64,000 nt of DNA from Mucilaginibacter_A sp050955045 (GCA_050955045.1 JBPBQV010000001.1:186001-250000); one strand, 5' to 3'. Shown: positions 25,512 through 35,087, counted from the stretch's first letter. Notes: generated from the sequence alone by a model not told the origin. Numbers and translations: made by a program.

Positions 25512-28037
25512 ATGAAAATATCAAATTTCAGTAAAACCGCTTTTTCTGTATTTTTCATCTCAGGAAATCTCGTTTTTTTTACCGCTTCTGCACAAACACA
25601 ACCTGATCATCCGGCATTAAAAATCTATCGTGCCACGCCAGCTAAAATAAACGATCTGGTTAATACCAAGCTTGATGTTCGTTTCGATTATGCTAAACAC
25701 TATTTATATGGTAAAGAATGGGTTACGTTAAAACCGCATTTTTATCCAACCGATTCCTTGACCTTAGACGCTAAAGGAATGGACATCAACCAGGTTTCGA
25801 TAGTGAAAAATGGTAAAAACGCACCGTTAAAGTTCTCTTACGATAGTTTGAAACTAAAAATCAATCTCGATAAAAGATACACTTCCACAGAAAACTACAC
25901 GCTTTATTTAAGCTACACGGCCAAGCCGGACGAACTGAAAGTAAAAGGCAGCGCAGCCATCAGTGATGCCAAAGGTTTATATTTTATTAATGCAGATGGT
26001 ACTGATAAAACCAAACCAACGCAAATTTGGACGCAGGGCGAAACCGAGAGTTCTTCGGCCTGGTTTCCAACAATCGATCATCCGAGCCAAAAAACGCTAG
26101 AAGAAATTAGCATGACGGTTCCATCAAAATATGTAACGCTTTCTAACGGAAAAATCATCTCCCAAAAATCTGCCGGAGCTGGTTTGCGCACTGATACCTG
26201 GAAAATGGACAAGCCGCACTCGCCATACCTTTTTATGATGGCCGTTGGCGATTTTAAAATCTATAAAGACCACTGGAAGGACAAAGAAGTGAATTATTAC
26301 CTCGAACCGGCCTTTGCTCCTTTTGCCAAACAAATTTTTGGTGCTACGCCGGAAATGATCAATTTTTATTCTCAAAAATTAGGCGTTGATTATCCCTGGA
26401 ACAAATACAGCCAGATTGTAGTGCGCGATTACGTGAGCGGTGCTATGGAAAATACGAGCGCAACTTTGCACGGCGAATATGTGCAGAAAACCGCTCGCGA
26501 AATGCTGGATGATAATTACAGTCAGGGTGAAAGCACAATTGCGCACGAACTTTTCCATCAGTGGTTTGGCGACTACGTAACGGCAGAAAGCTGGAGCAAT
26601 TTAACTGTCAATGAATCTTTTGCAGATTTTAGCGAAACACTTTGGGCCGAACATCGCTACGGAAAAGATGAAGGCGGCGCACATATCTACGAAAATCAGG
26701 TTTCGTATCTCAACTCAAAAGATGCAAAAATCAAGAATTTAGTGCGTTTTAATTATGGTGATAAGGAGGACATGTTTGATGTAGTTACGTACCAAAAAGG
26801 TGGCGTTATCTTAAACATGTTACGCAATTATTTAGGCGAAGATGCTTTTTTTAGCGGCCTAAATTTATATCTCCGCCAAAATGCTTTGGGAAATGGTGAA
26901 GCGCAACAGCTTCGTTTAGCCATGGAAAAAGTGAGCGGTCAGGATTTGAACTGGTTTTTTAATCAGTGGTATTATGGCGCAGGTCATCCGGAATTAAAAA
27001 TTGATTATAAATGGGATGAAGCCAGCAAAACAGAATTTGTTTACCTCAGCCAAACACAGGAAGGACAAACTTTTATTTTGCCAATGGCGATTGATTTATA
27101 CGCTGGCGGCAAAAAAGAACGGCATCAAATTTGGATGAACGACAAAACGGATACGCTAACCTTTAAACTTCCATCCAAACCAAATTTGGTGAATGTGGAT
27201 GGTGATAAAGTGCTTCTCGCCCAGAAAACAGATGGCAAAACCAATGAGGAATACGCGTTTCAATATTTTAATGCGCCGTTGTATTTAGATCGTTTTGAAG
27301 CGATGAATGCCTTGATGAGCAAAAAAGACGATGCAAGCGCAAACAAGGTAATGCTGGCTGCGCTGAAAGATAAATACTACGGATTACGCACATTGGCAAT
27401 CAGAAATATAAATCTAAATAACGTTGAAGTGAAACAAGCCGCACTGCCTGTTTTAACTAACATTGCCACAAACGACCAAAATAACACAGTAAAAGCAGCA
27501 GCGATAATTGCTTTAGGCAAATTGAAAAATGCTGCGGATGTACCTCTATTTAAGAATGCTTTAAACAGTCAGTCGTATGTGGTGCAAGGTGCAGCTTTAA
27601 ATGCTTTTGCTGCTCAAAATTCGGATGATGCTTTAAAAGTGGCTAAAGGTTTGGAAAAAGATCATAAAGGCGCGTTAACACAATCACTGGTAATGCTTTA
27701 TACAACGAAAGGCTCGGAAGCAGAATTACCTTTTGTTACCAAAGCTTATGATGCCGGCGGACCGCAGGCCAAGTTTAACGTAATGCAAGGTTATATGGCC
27801 ATGTTGGGCAAAGTAAACGATACAGAAAAAGTAAATTCACGCGTAGATAACTTTAAAAAACTGGCTATTCAATATAAACAGTATGGCGTTGACCAATTTG
27901 TGATGGGCATGTTAAATGAACTGAAAACGCAAAAACAGAATCAGGCTAAAAGTGCCGACGAAACTTTAAAAACGCAGCTAAATGCACAAGCAGAATATAT
28001 TGCCAAATCTGTTGATGAAATAAAAGCTGCTAAATAA
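25512..28037 (+). CDS. M1 family metallopeptidase (aminopeptidase) with HEAT-like C-terminus
   Basis: An 841-residue exported zinc aminopeptidase; the signal peptide ends near TASAQ (about 28). The N-terminal saddle domain is followed by GAMEN (310-314), which binds the substrate amino end, and HELFHQWFGD with His345, Glu346 and His349; Glu368 in NESFADF is the third zinc ligand. After about residue 590 there are HEAT-like helical repeats (LKDKYYGLRTLAIRNINLNN, NTVKAAAIIALGKL, SYVVQGAALNAFAA). It probably removes N-terminal residues from peptides in the periplasm. A terminator preceded by a repeat copy follows. Confidence 0.93.
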   Translation: MKISNFSKTAFSVFFISGNLVFFTASAQTQPDHPALKIYRATPAKINDLVNTKLDVRFDYAKHYLYGKEWVTLKPHFYPTDSLTLDAKGMDINQVSIVKNGKNAPLKFSYDSLKLKINLDKRYTSTENYTLYLSYTAKPDELKVKGSAAISDAKGLYFINADGTDKTKPTQIWTQGETESSSAWFPTIDHPSQKTLEEISMTVPSKYVTLSNGKIISQKSAGAGLRTDTWKMDKPHSPYLFMMAVGDFKIYKDHWKDKEVNYYLEPAFAPFAKQIFGATPEMINFYSQKLGVDYPWNKYSQIVVRDYVSGAMENTSATLHGEYVQKTAREMLDDNYSQGESTIAHELFHQWFGDYVTAESWSNLTVNESFADFSETLWAEHRYGKDEGGAHIYENQVSYLNSKDAKIKNLVRFNYGDKEDMFDVVTYQKGGVILNMLRNYLGEDAFFSGLNLYLRQNALGNGEAQQLRLAMEKVSGQDLNWFFNQWYYGAGHPELKIDYKWDEASKTEFVYLSQTQEGQTFILPMAIDLYAGGKKERHQIWMNDKTDTLTFKLPSKPNLVNVDGDKVLLAQKTDGKTNEEYAFQYFNAPLYLDRFEAMNALMSKKDDASANKVMLAALKDKYYGLRTLAIRNINLNNVEVKQAALPVLTNIATNDQNNTVKAAAIIALGKLKNAADVPLFKNALNSQSYVVQGAALNAFAAQNSDDALKVAKGLEKDHKGALTQSLVMLYTTKGSEAELPFVTKAYDAGGPQAKFNVMQGYMAMLGKVNDTEKVNSRVDNFKKLAIQYKQYGVDQFVMGMLNELKTQKQNQAKSADETLKTQLNAQAEYIAKSVDEIKAAK

Positions 28038-28060
28038 TTAGATACTGTTTTTACCGGCAT

Positions 28061-28095
28061 GAAAAGAGCATCCTGAAATTCAGGATGCTCTTTTC
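28061..28095 (+). terminator. terminator after the M1 peptidase gene
   Basis: GAAAAGAGCATCCTGAA pairs with TTCAGGATGCTCTTTTC, a 17-base stem, followed by ATTTT. It is immediately preceded by GATACTGTTTTTACCGGCAT, a dispersed-repeat copy whose 3' half is replaced by the terminator arm. Confidence 0.88.
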
Positions 28096-28148
28096 ATTTT
28101 AACTTTCCTGCAAGATATTTTTGTAATTTAGTGATAAACAAACGAGTT

Positions 28149-28517
28149 ATGAAAAAGCTACTTTTCTTCATTATTCTTTCCGGAATTGCTTTGAAGCTGA
28201 AAGCTCAGCAAAAATCAGATATAGTACCTTTAGAAAAGTTTACTGTTCTGAGTACTCCTCTATTGGTTGATACGTCTAATCTTTTCATAAAACGAAATAA
28301 CGATGTTAATTTACTGTTTCAGCCGAAGCAAAAAACGCAAAATGCTGCGTCCAATAATTTAATTGCTTCACTGGACAGAATGCCAATTGTAAAACCTGTG
28401 AGCAAATGGAACATGCCGATTGTTCGTTCAAACGGTACTGTGGTTTATAAGATGCCGATTAAACATTTGCCGCCAGTTATCAAACCGGATTCATCAGCAA
28501 AAAAAACCAATCCTTAA
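28149..28517 (+). CDS. hypothetical secreted protein
   Basis: A 122-residue protein starting MKKLLFFIILSGIALKLKAQ, a clear signal peptide, followed by a low-complexity polar body with three PI-containing strands (RMPIVKPVSKWNMPIV, YKMPIKHLPPVIKP). It is not recognised. ATG at 28149 is preferred over a GTG at 28131. It lies 80 bases before the hybrid histidine kinase gene on the same strand and may be cotranscribed with it. Confidence 0.65.
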   Translation: MKKLLFFIILSGIALKLKAQQKSDIVPLEKFTVLSTPLLVDTSNLFIKRNNDVNLLFQPKQKTQNAASNNLIASLDRMPIVKPVSKWNMPIVRSNGTVVYKMPIKHLPPVIKPDSSAKKTNP

Positions 28518-28597
28518 TTTAGTTTTTTAGCTGAGCGCAGGCTTACAGAAACCATAAGTACTGAAACTAATTTTTGATCAGTTTCGTAAAAAAAAGC

Positions 28598-30319
28598 ATG
28601 CCTTTATTCACAAAAGCAGCTTTTCTATCAATATTTGATTTAAGACTTCTCGAAAAAAGGCTTTTTGTCATTTACACAATGGCATGGCTAGCAGGTTTAC
28701 TTTTAGCTGTATATTATTATACATTAAACCTGCCTTATTCCGGTTTATCAACTGCTTTGTTTTGTATTTGCCTCGCGTTGGTGATGCTACTAAAAAAACT
28801 TGGCTGGCTAAATAAAACCGAATATTATTTCCTTTTGATCGTAAGCCTTCACTTAATTGTAAGCGTATTGGTAGAAGGTGTACAATCCGGCCAGTATTTT
28901 TATTATTTTCCATTGTTAATTGGTATCCCGGTAATTATCGATTACGAACGATCAAATTACAAAACCATATTATTTAATTCTGCTATCACGTTTGTATCTT
29001 TTATTATCTGTATTCTGCTTGGTTCTTACACATCACCTTTAGAACATATTCCTCAGGTTATCAGTGGAAAAGTTTTTATCTATAACTCTATCACTTCCAT
29101 TATGATGACAGCGGCCTTCGGCTTTTCTTTCATTTATTCGCACAAATTAAATTTTGATATATTAATTGAGCAAAAAAATAATACCATCTCCTCGCGTACC
29201 CGATTCCTTTCTACCATGGGCCATGAATTAAGAACGCCTTTAAACGGTGTTTTGGGTGCAGTTAATTTATTGAAAGAAGAAAAGTATTTATCAGAAGACA
29301 ACGAATATTTCCGGATTTTAAAATACTGCTCGGTACATATGTTAAACTTGGTAAACGATATACTTGATTTTAATAAAATTGAAGCAGGCAAACTCGAAAT
29401 CAATGAGGTTGAAATAAATTTAAAGCAACTGATTGCTGATGCTGTTTTACCTTTTTACAACAGTTTTGAAGAAAAAAATCTGAAATTTATTGTCCATGTA
29501 GATCCGGAACTGGACAATATAATTATGGGCGACGATATGCGTATCATTCAGATAATGAATAATTTACTTTCAAACGCATTAAAATTTACACAAAAAGGCC
29601 ATGTAAAATTAAGCGTACTTTGTGATGCAAAACTTAACAATTCGCTCACGGCAAATTTTATAGTTGAAGATACCGGACTTGGTATTGCCAAACAGGATCA
29701 AAACAAACTTTTTGAAGGTTTTTGGCAGGAAAATGATCCTACTACCAGAAAATATACCGGTAGCGGTTTAGGATTTTCCATATGCAACCGCTTGCTTAAC
29801 TTGATGAACAGTACTTTAAATTTAGAAAGTGAAAAAGGAAAAGGAAGCACTTTTACATTTAAAATCGACTTTAAATTAGCAGAAAAATCACTTTCAATTT
29901 TATCCGAAAACAAATACGAGCCGGAAGATTTATCTAACATCAGGATTTTGATTGCAGAAGACAACAAAATTAATATGATGATTGCAAAAAAGGTTTTAAA
30001 CAGTTACAAAGCAGAAATTATTTGTGCTTATAACGGACAGGAAGCTTTGGATGTGTTGCATCAGGACACTCAATTTACTGTTGTGTTAATGGATCTCGAA
30101 ATGCCTGTTATGAATGGATTTACAGCAGTTACACACATAAAAAAATTATATCCAACAATTCCGGTAATTGCTTTTACGGCCTCGTTGATTGATCAGCAAA
30201 TGCTTACAGAATTGTTTGTAATGGGCTTTGCCGATTTTATCCCTAAACCGTTTGAACCTAATCAAATATTCAGTTTAATTAAAAAGCATATTCCCGCACC
30301 CGAGAAAAGCCTTGTTTAA
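28598..30319 (+). CDS. hybrid sensor histidine kinase/response regulator
   Basis: A 573-residue membrane kinase. Five or six hydrophobic segments fill residues 22-185, with no periplasmic sensor domain of note, so sensing is probably within the membrane. The kinase core has H-box STMGHELRTPLNGVLG (His209), N-box NNLLSNALKF and the VEDTGLGIAK and TGSGLGFSI glycine boxes. A receiver domain follows (RILIAEDNKINMMIAKKVL, phosphoacceptor Asp499 in VLMDLEMPVMNG, later AFTAS and a Lys before PF). No output domain or phosphotransfer protein lies beside it. ATG 28598 is preferred; the frame opens earlier with TTG at 28574. Confidence 0.92.
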   Translation: MPLFTKAAFLSIFDLRLLEKRLFVIYTMAWLAGLLLAVYYYTLNLPYSGLSTALFCICLALVMLLKKLGWLNKTEYYFLLIVSLHLIVSVLVEGVQSGQYFYYFPLLIGIPVIIDYERSNYKTILFNSAITFVSFIICILLGSYTSPLEHIPQVISGKVFIYNSITSIMMTAAFGFSFIYSHKLNFDILIEQKNNTISSRTRFLSTMGHELRTPLNGVLGAVNLLKEEKYLSEDNEYFRILKYCSVHMLNLVNDILDFNKIEAGKLEINEVEINLKQLIADAVLPFYNSFEEKNLKFIVHVDPELDNIIMGDDMRIIQIMNNLLSNALKFTQKGHVKLSVLCDAKLNNSLTANFIVEDTGLGIAKQDQNKLFEGFWQENDPTTRKYTGSGLGFSICNRLLNLMNSTLNLESEKGKGSTFTFKIDFKLAEKSLSILSENKYEPEDLSNIRILIAEDNKINMMIAKKVLNSYKAEIICAYNGQEALDVLHQDTQFTVVLMDLEMPVMNGFTAVTHIKKLYPTIPVIAFTASLIDQQMLTELFVMGFADFIPKPFEPNQIFSLIKKHIPAPEKSLV

Positions 30320-30378
30320 TGCTTCTTTTATCGCATTAAAATCAGAAGTATTTTTAAAAAAACATGGGTAAAAACAGC
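30318..30378. repeat. facing pair of unlike dispersed-repeat copies
   Basis: ATGCTTCTTTTATCG (30319 on) and GGGTAAAAACAGCAT (ending 30380) face each other between the convergent kinase and purU genes. One copy is of the CTTCTTTTA type and the other of the CTGTTTTTA type. The kinase stop codon TAA overlaps the left copy. Confidence 0.7.
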
Positions 30379-30379
30379 A

Positions 30380-31210
30380 TTATTCAAACACCACAGTTTT
30401 ATTTTGATGCACAAAAACACGGTCTTCAAAAACTAACCGCAGCGCTTTAGCCAGCACAGCAGTTTCTATTTCCTGGCCAGCTTTCATCATATCCGAAGCT
30501 GATAGGGAATGATTTACGGGAATAATTTGCTGCGTGATGATCGGGCCTTCATCCAGTTCATTCGTTACAAAATGTGCTGTTGCACCAATTAGTTTTACGC
30601 CGCGTTCAAAAGCCTGCCGGTACGGGTTTGCACCCACAAAAGCTGGTAAAAAAGAATGATGAATGTTGATGATTTGCTTTGGAAACTGCGCCACAAAATT
30701 AGGCGATAAAATGCGCATAAATTTGGCCAGCACTACGTAATCGGGCTGGTATTGCCGAATCAGATTAACTATTTTTTGTTCTGATGCTTCTTTTGTAACA
30801 GCAGAATCATACAAAACGGAATGAAAAGGAACATCAAAACGTTCGCAGATATTTTGTAGCGTATTGTAACTGCCGATAACAGCCTGAACGGAAGCACCAA
30901 GCGTTCCGAAGAAATTGCGGATCAGGATATCAGCCAGACAATGATATTCTTTGGTTACCAAAACCACAATTTTTTTTTGAGGCGCAGGATTAACGTTGAT
31001 GATGGCATCCGCAGGCAAAACCTCACGCATCAGGTTATTCAAATTTGTAAAATCAGTTGCCTCATCTACTTCCAAACGCATGTAAAAACGGTTTTCAAGC
31101 TTGTCCACATGTTCGTTCATGGCTACAATATTCATTTGTTCCCGAAATAAAATACCGGAAATGAGCGCAACCAAGCCAACCTGGTCTTTACATTGTATTA
31201 AAATAATCAT
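30380..31210 (-). CDS. purU: formyltetrahydrofolate deformylase
   Basis: A 276-residue enzyme that hydrolyses 10-formyltetrahydrofolate to formate and tetrahydrofolate, balancing the one-carbon pool. An N-terminal ACT domain (MIILIQCKDQVGLVALISGI) precedes the formyltransferase fold, with catalytic Asn and His in QIINIHHSFLPAFVGANPYR and Asp in NELDEGPIITQQIIPV. The order and length fit PurU and exclude PurN. It lies after cdaA on the same strand with a repeat copy between them. Confidence 0.95.
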   Translation of the reverse strand: MIILIQCKDQVGLVALISGILFREQMNIVAMNEHVDKLENRFYMRLEVDEATDFTNLNNLMREVLPADAIINVNPAPQKKIVVLVTKEYHCLADILIRNFFGTLGASVQAVIGSYNTLQNICERFDVPFHSVLYDSAVTKEASEQKIVNLIRQYQPDYVVLAKFMRILSPNFVAQFPKQIINIHHSFLPAFVGANPYRQAFERGVKLIGATAHFVTNELDEGPIITQQIIPVNHSLSASDMMKAGQEIETAVLAKALRLVFEDRVFVHQNKTVVFE

Positions 31211-31251
31211 TGCAGAATGTATTGTTTTATTAAAGCTGTATGCTTCTTTTA

Positions 31252-32046
31252 TCAGTTAAAATCTTTGTTTAAAAGCTTTTCCAGCTCGGCAAAACTAACA
31301 TTCATTTTAACTTTTCCCTGCTTGGCATAAGCAATTTCGCCGGTTTCTTCGGATACGATTAATGCTGTAGCATCGCTTGCTTCGGAAATGCCAATTCCCG
31401 CACGATGGCGCAAACCAAATTGTGGCGGTAAATTGGTATTATCAGTTAAAGGCAAAATACAACTGGCAGATTTAATTTTGTTTTCGGCAATAACTACGGC
31501 ACCATCATGCAAAGGGCTGTGTTTCTGGAAGATACTTTCCAGCAAGCGTTTGGTAATTTTTGCATCTACATACTCGCAGCTGTTATGAAAGAATTCTTCA
31601 TCATAATATTTTGCAAATACAATTAAAGCACCAGTTCGACTTTCCTTCATGGTTTTGCAGGCGTCAATAATGGGTTTAATACGAACGAGATTATTTTTTT
31701 CTTCCTCCGTTTTACCAAAAAAATATTTCCACCAAGCTTTGTTTCTTTGAAGTGAAGCGTTGCGACCAACAAGCAATAAAAAACGCCGGATTTCGGGCTG
31801 AAAAACTATGATTAACGCTAAAATCCCCACATTCATAAAATTGCCCAAAATGCCGGTGAGCAAGCGCATGTTCAATGCTTTCACCACAAAATACAAGGCA
31901 AAAAGAATAGCCATACCAATAAAAATATTGGCGGCAATTGTTCCGCGAATGAGGTTATAAATTTGATAAATAATGATAGCCACGAGCACAATATCGAGCA
32001 CATCAAAAAAAGTAATCTTCAGAAAGCTCAGGTCAAAAAATTGCAT
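31252..32046 (-). CDS. cdaA: diadenylate cyclase CdaA
   Basis: A 264-residue membrane enzyme that makes cyclic di-AMP from two ATP. Three membrane segments (about 15-85) precede a coiled linker and the DAC domain with HDGAVVIAENKIKSASCILP (DGA motif) and FGLRHRAGIGISEASDATAL (RHR motif). Cyclic di-AMP controls potassium and osmolyte balance and cell-wall stress. ATG at 32046 is chosen over a GTG two codons earlier. The usual neighbour folP of Bacteroidota is absent here, and purU follows 41 bases downstream. Confidence 0.95.
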   Translation of the reverse strand: MQFFDLSFLKITFFDVLDIVLVAIIIYQIYNLIRGTIAANIFIGMAILFALYFVVKALNMRLLTGILGNFMNVGILALIIVFQPEIRRFLLLVGRNASLQRNKAWWKYFFGKTEEEKNNLVRIKPIIDACKTMKESRTGALIVFAKYYDEEFFHNSCEYVDAKITKRLLESIFQKHSPLHDGAVVIAENKIKSASCILPLTDNTNLPPQFGLRHRAGIGISEASDATALIVSEETGEIAYAKQGKVKMNVSFAELEKLLNKDFN

Positions 32047-32270
32047 CTGCACGAAGTTAATATATTCCGGTTATCTGTTTAAAAATTCCGTGTATGAATA
32101 ATAATTGATGCTTCTTTTATCAGACAAAAACTATGAACTGAAACAACTATGATAAGAGCTGATACTTCTTTTACCGGTAAAAAATTAATTTAACGGAAAC
32201 TAATTTCTTGAAATCCAGTTTTTTGTTTGGACACAGATTTAATTTTCATTCTCAATTCAACAAAAATCTA

Positions 32271-33605
32271 ATGACATCTAAAAAAGATCAACCGATTATA
32301 TCAACCCAAAAACCTTACGACCGCCGCAAATTTTTAGAGAACGCCGGAAAAGGAATTTTGGCAGCTACTGTAATTGGCGAGTTAGCTTCTGCAGGAACGG
32401 CCAACGCACAAACAACAACTGGCAGTGGCCCAGGTCCGCGTTCTATGGCTGATGCGATTAAGGTAGAAATACCCAGCCAGCACGCAGCAAGTGAAGGTCA
32501 AAAGTCATCTGCGCCAAGTATTCTCCCAAAAAATAAACGCATAGGTTATGCAATTGTAGGTTTGGGCGAACTGACTTTAGGTGAAATTATGCCTGCTTTT
32601 GGTGCCTGCAAAAACTCTAAACCTGTAGCTTTAGTAAGCGGAGACATGGAGAAAGCTAAAAAAGTGGCGATGCAATATGATATCCCGGAGAAAAATATTT
32701 ACAATTATCAAAACTTCGACAATATCAAAAATAATCCGGAAATTGATGCAGTTTACATCGTTCTGCCAAACTCAATGCACGAAGAATTTGTTATTAGAAG
32801 CGCCAAAGCAGGTAAACACGTTTTGTGTGAAAAGCCGATGGCTACTTCCTCAAAAGAAGCGGAACGCATGATTGATGCCTGCAAAAAAGCTGGTAAAAAG
32901 CTGATGATTGCTTACCGCATTCAATACGAACCGAACAACCGCCAGATGAAAGACTGGACACGCACTAAGAAGTTTGGCAAGGTAAAAGTAATTACATCTA
33001 CCAATGTGCAAAATATTGGCGACCCGAACCAGTGGCGTTTAAAAAGAGCTTTGGCTGGCGGCGGTTCTTTGCCAGATATTGGTTTGTATGACATCAACAC
33101 CAATCGTTATTTACTTGGTGAAGAACCACATATGGTAAACGCCAACATTTATACTACGCCAAATGATCCTCGTTTTAAAGAAGTAGAAGAAACAGTGATG
33201 TTCCAGATGTTTTTCCCGAGCGGCGCGGTTGCCAACAACACTTGCAGTTATGGCGTACACAATTCTAAACATTATCGTTGTTATGCTGATAATGGCGGAT
33301 GGTTTGGAATGGATCCGGCTTTTGATTATCAAGGATTGATGCCAGAAGCCTCACATGCAGAAGGTAAAGTAGAACACAAGATGAATCCTAAAATACAGGA
33401 GAAAAACCAGTTTGCATTAGAAATAGATCATTTTTCGGAATGTGTGATCGAGAACAAAACACCTTTTACGCCCGGCGAAGAAGGTTTACAGGACCAGAAA
33501 ATTATGGAAGCGATTTATGAATCGGCCAGAACAGGAAAACCGGTAAAATTAGAACGACTTGAAAAGCTGGATACTTTCCGCGGAACGCAGCCAAAAGAAG
33601 GTTAA
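32271..33605 (+). CDS. Gfo/Idh/MocA family oxidoreductase, Tat-exported
   Basis: A 444-residue glucose-fructose oxidoreductase-like protein. The start MTSKKDQPIIST leads to a twin-arginine signal YDRRKFLENAGKGILAATV, so export in folded form with bound NAD(P) is likely. The Rossmann fold opens IGYAIVGLGELTLGEIMPAF, followed by the family motif VLCEKPMATSSKEAERMID (EKP with the catalytic-site Lys) and GGGSLPDIGLYDINTNRYLL. The substrate is an unknown sugar or polyol derivative. The frame extends upstream to a TTG at 32208, but the ATG at 32271 fits the Tat signal better. Confidence 0.9.
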   Translation: MTSKKDQPIISTQKPYDRRKFLENAGKGILAATVIGELASAGTANAQTTTGSGPGPRSMADAIKVEIPSQHAASEGQKSSAPSILPKNKRIGYAIVGLGELTLGEIMPAFGACKNSKPVALVSGDMEKAKKVAMQYDIPEKNIYNYQNFDNIKNNPEIDAVYIVLPNSMHEEFVIRSAKAGKHVLCEKPMATSSKEAERMIDACKKAGKKLMIAYRIQYEPNNRQMKDWTRTKKFGKVKVITSTNVQNIGDPNQWRLKRALAGGGSLPDIGLYDINTNRYLLGEEPHMVNANIYTTPNDPRFKEVEETVMFQMFFPSGAVANNTCSYGVHNSKHYRCYADNGGWFGMDPAFDYQGLMPEASHAEGKVEHKMNPKIQEKNQFALEIDHFSECVIENKTPFTPGEEGLQDQKIMEAIYESARTGKPVKLERLEKLDTFRGTQPKEG

Positions 33606-33618
33606 GAAAATCAGGCAC

Positions 33619-33664
33619 TAAAAACAGTAAGGCCGGGAAAGTTTTCCCGGCCTTACTGTTTTTA
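33619..33664. terminator. terminator built from two dispersed-repeat arms
   Basis: TAAAAACAGT and ACTGTTTTTA, the two orientations of the dispersed repeat, form the base of a stem extended by GGCCGGGAAA and TTTCCCGGCC with a two-base loop. The result is a nearly perfect hairpin of about 21 pairs followed by TATCGG. It ends the Gfo/Idh/MocA gene. Confidence 0.85.
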
Positions 33665-33694
33665 TCGGTATAAAAAGAAAATTTATACAGTTTT

Positions 33695-33847
33695 TTACTG
33701 TGAATTTTTCTTTTGGTCGATATCTTTATCAATTTGAAATACCTGTTTTGATGTTTTAAATATTGTAACTTCCGCTTGTAAAAGTAATTTAAGTTCCATA
33801 TCTATTGCTGTAAGCAGTAAATCTGTAGTTTGTACTGGTGTTTCCAT
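33695..33847 (-). CDS. candidate small protein (50 residues)
   Basis: ATG 33847-33845 opens a 50-codon frame: METPVQTTDLLLTAIDMEL, KLLLQAEVTIFKTSKQVFQI, DKDIDQKKNSQ, stop TAA. Composition is balanced and amphipathic helices are plausible. It is unrecognised. It fills the 308-base interval between the exported oxidoreductase and the DUF808 gene, which otherwise is empty. No ribosome site is visible. Confidence 0.35.
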   Translation of the reverse strand: METPVQTTDLLLTAIDMELKLLLQAEVTIFKTSKQVFQIDKDIDQKKNSQ

Positions 33848-33913
33848 AAGCATGTGATTTTTTTACTTCTTATACGTAATCAGAGGCGGCAGGTTCAGTA
33901 TATTCCGCAATAA

Positions 33914-34780
33914 TCACTTTTTCACTAACGAAAATACTTTTTTGCCACCTGTCAGAATGGTTACCATGAGTAATCCGCCAGTTAATCCGGCTGCAAACTC
34001 TTTAATCATTGCTGGTATTGCTGGAAAAAGGTGGTGCAGGTATGCAATATTATGAACAAAAATGCCGCCTGATACTAAAATTAAAGCAACGGTTCCAACA
34101 ACAGCTAAAACCCGGATAATAACCGGCAATGCTTTAACAAGTAACGAACCGATGTTTGAAAGAAAGCCTTTGTTACCAGAATTCTTCATCAGTTTATAGC
34201 CAGCATCATCCATTCTAACAATAAGCGCAACAATACCATAAACACCAATAGTTGCTAAAAATGCAACAACCGAAACGGTTACGATCTGTATCGTTAAACT
34301 TTCTTCTAAAACAGTTCCTAAAGCAATAATTACAATTTCGATAGACAGAATAAAGTCGGTTGTGATAGCAGATTTAATTTTTGTTTTTTCGTCGGCCTTA
34401 CCATCCTGTTCAACATCTTCAATTACCTTTTGTCCTGCTTTTGGGCGATGAAAAAAGTATTCAATTATTTTTTCAACTCCTTCATATGCCAGATAAAACC
34501 CGCCTAAAATCAAAAAAATTTTAATAGCTGCCGGAAAAAATACATTGAGCAGTAAAGCAATAGGAACGATAATGAGCTTGTTTATTAAAGAGCCTTTTGT
34601 AATTTCCCATAGTACGGGCAGTTCACGTGATGATAAAAAACCGGTAGCTTTTTCTGCGTTTACAGCTAAATCGTCGCCCAGTATACCTGCGGTTTTACTT
34701 GCTGCTACTTTAGTTGCCACAGCAACATCATCCATCAAAGCAGCTATATCATCGAAAATTGCAAAAAAACCTGATGGCAT
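33914..34780 (-). CDS. DUF808 family inner-membrane protein (YedI-like)
   Basis: A 288-residue membrane protein, the usual size. MPSGFFAIFDDIAALMDDVA, ATKVAASKTAGILGDDLAVN and SLINKLIIVPIALLLNVFFP are hallmark DUF808 blocks, followed by YLAYEGVEKIIEYFF and a set of six to seven hydrophobic segments. Function is unknown; the family is widespread. It is monocistronic and sits downstream of the tRNA-Ser terminator. Confidence 0.9.
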   Translation of the reverse strand: MPSGFFAIFDDIAALMDDVAVATKVAASKTAGILGDDLAVNAEKATGFLSSRELPVLWEITKGSLINKLIIVPIALLLNVFFPAAIKIFLILGGFYLAYEGVEKIIEYFFHRPKAGQKVIEDVEQDGKADEKTKIKSAITTDFILSIEIVIIALGTVLEESLTIQIVTVSVVAFLATIGVYGIVALIVRMDDAGYKLMKNSGNKGFLSNIGSLLVKALPVIIRVLAVVGTVALILVSGGIFVHNIAYLHHLFPAIPAMIKEFAAGLTGGLLMVTILTGGKKVFSLVKK

Positions 34781-34941
34781 ATTTTATTTTAATATAGAGT
34801 TGTAAAATATGAGTTTAAAATGAATTTCATCCTGATTAAGACAATAAACCTTATCATTTTATCAAAACGTATTGTGCGCTTTTAATTTTATGTTTCGATT
34901 AGATTAAGAAAGATTAATCTAATTAAATTAACCATTAAAGC

Positions 34942-34978
34942 AAAAACTCCTTAAAATCACTAATTTTAAGGAGTTTTT
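34942..34978. terminator. bidirectional terminator next to tRNA-Ser
   Basis: AAAAACTCCTTAAAAT and ATTTTAAGGAGTTTTT form a stem with T-runs on both strands. On the minus strand it ends the tRNA-Ser transcript. Confidence 0.8.
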
Positions 34979-35000
34979 ATATTTACTGATAACAAACTAG

Positions 35001-35087
35001 CGGAGAGCTAGGGATTCGAACCCCAGGAACCTTTCACAGTTCAACAGTTTTCAAGACTGCCGCAATCGACCACTCTGCCAGCTCTCC
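35001..35087 (-). tRNA. tRNA-Ser (anticodon UGA)
   Basis: The acceptor arms GGAGAGC (5', at 35087-35081) and GCTCTCC pair perfectly, with discriminator G. The TpsiC arm holds GGTTCGAATCC, the anticodon stem-loop has CTTGAAA with anticodon TGA, and a long variable arm of the serine type is present. The CCA end is not encoded. Length is 87 bases. Confidence 0.96.

Noticed and set aside
35001..35087. tRNA-Ser as an integration site of a mobile island
   Set aside because: No integrase, direct repeat of the tRNA end or foreign-looking genes flank it.
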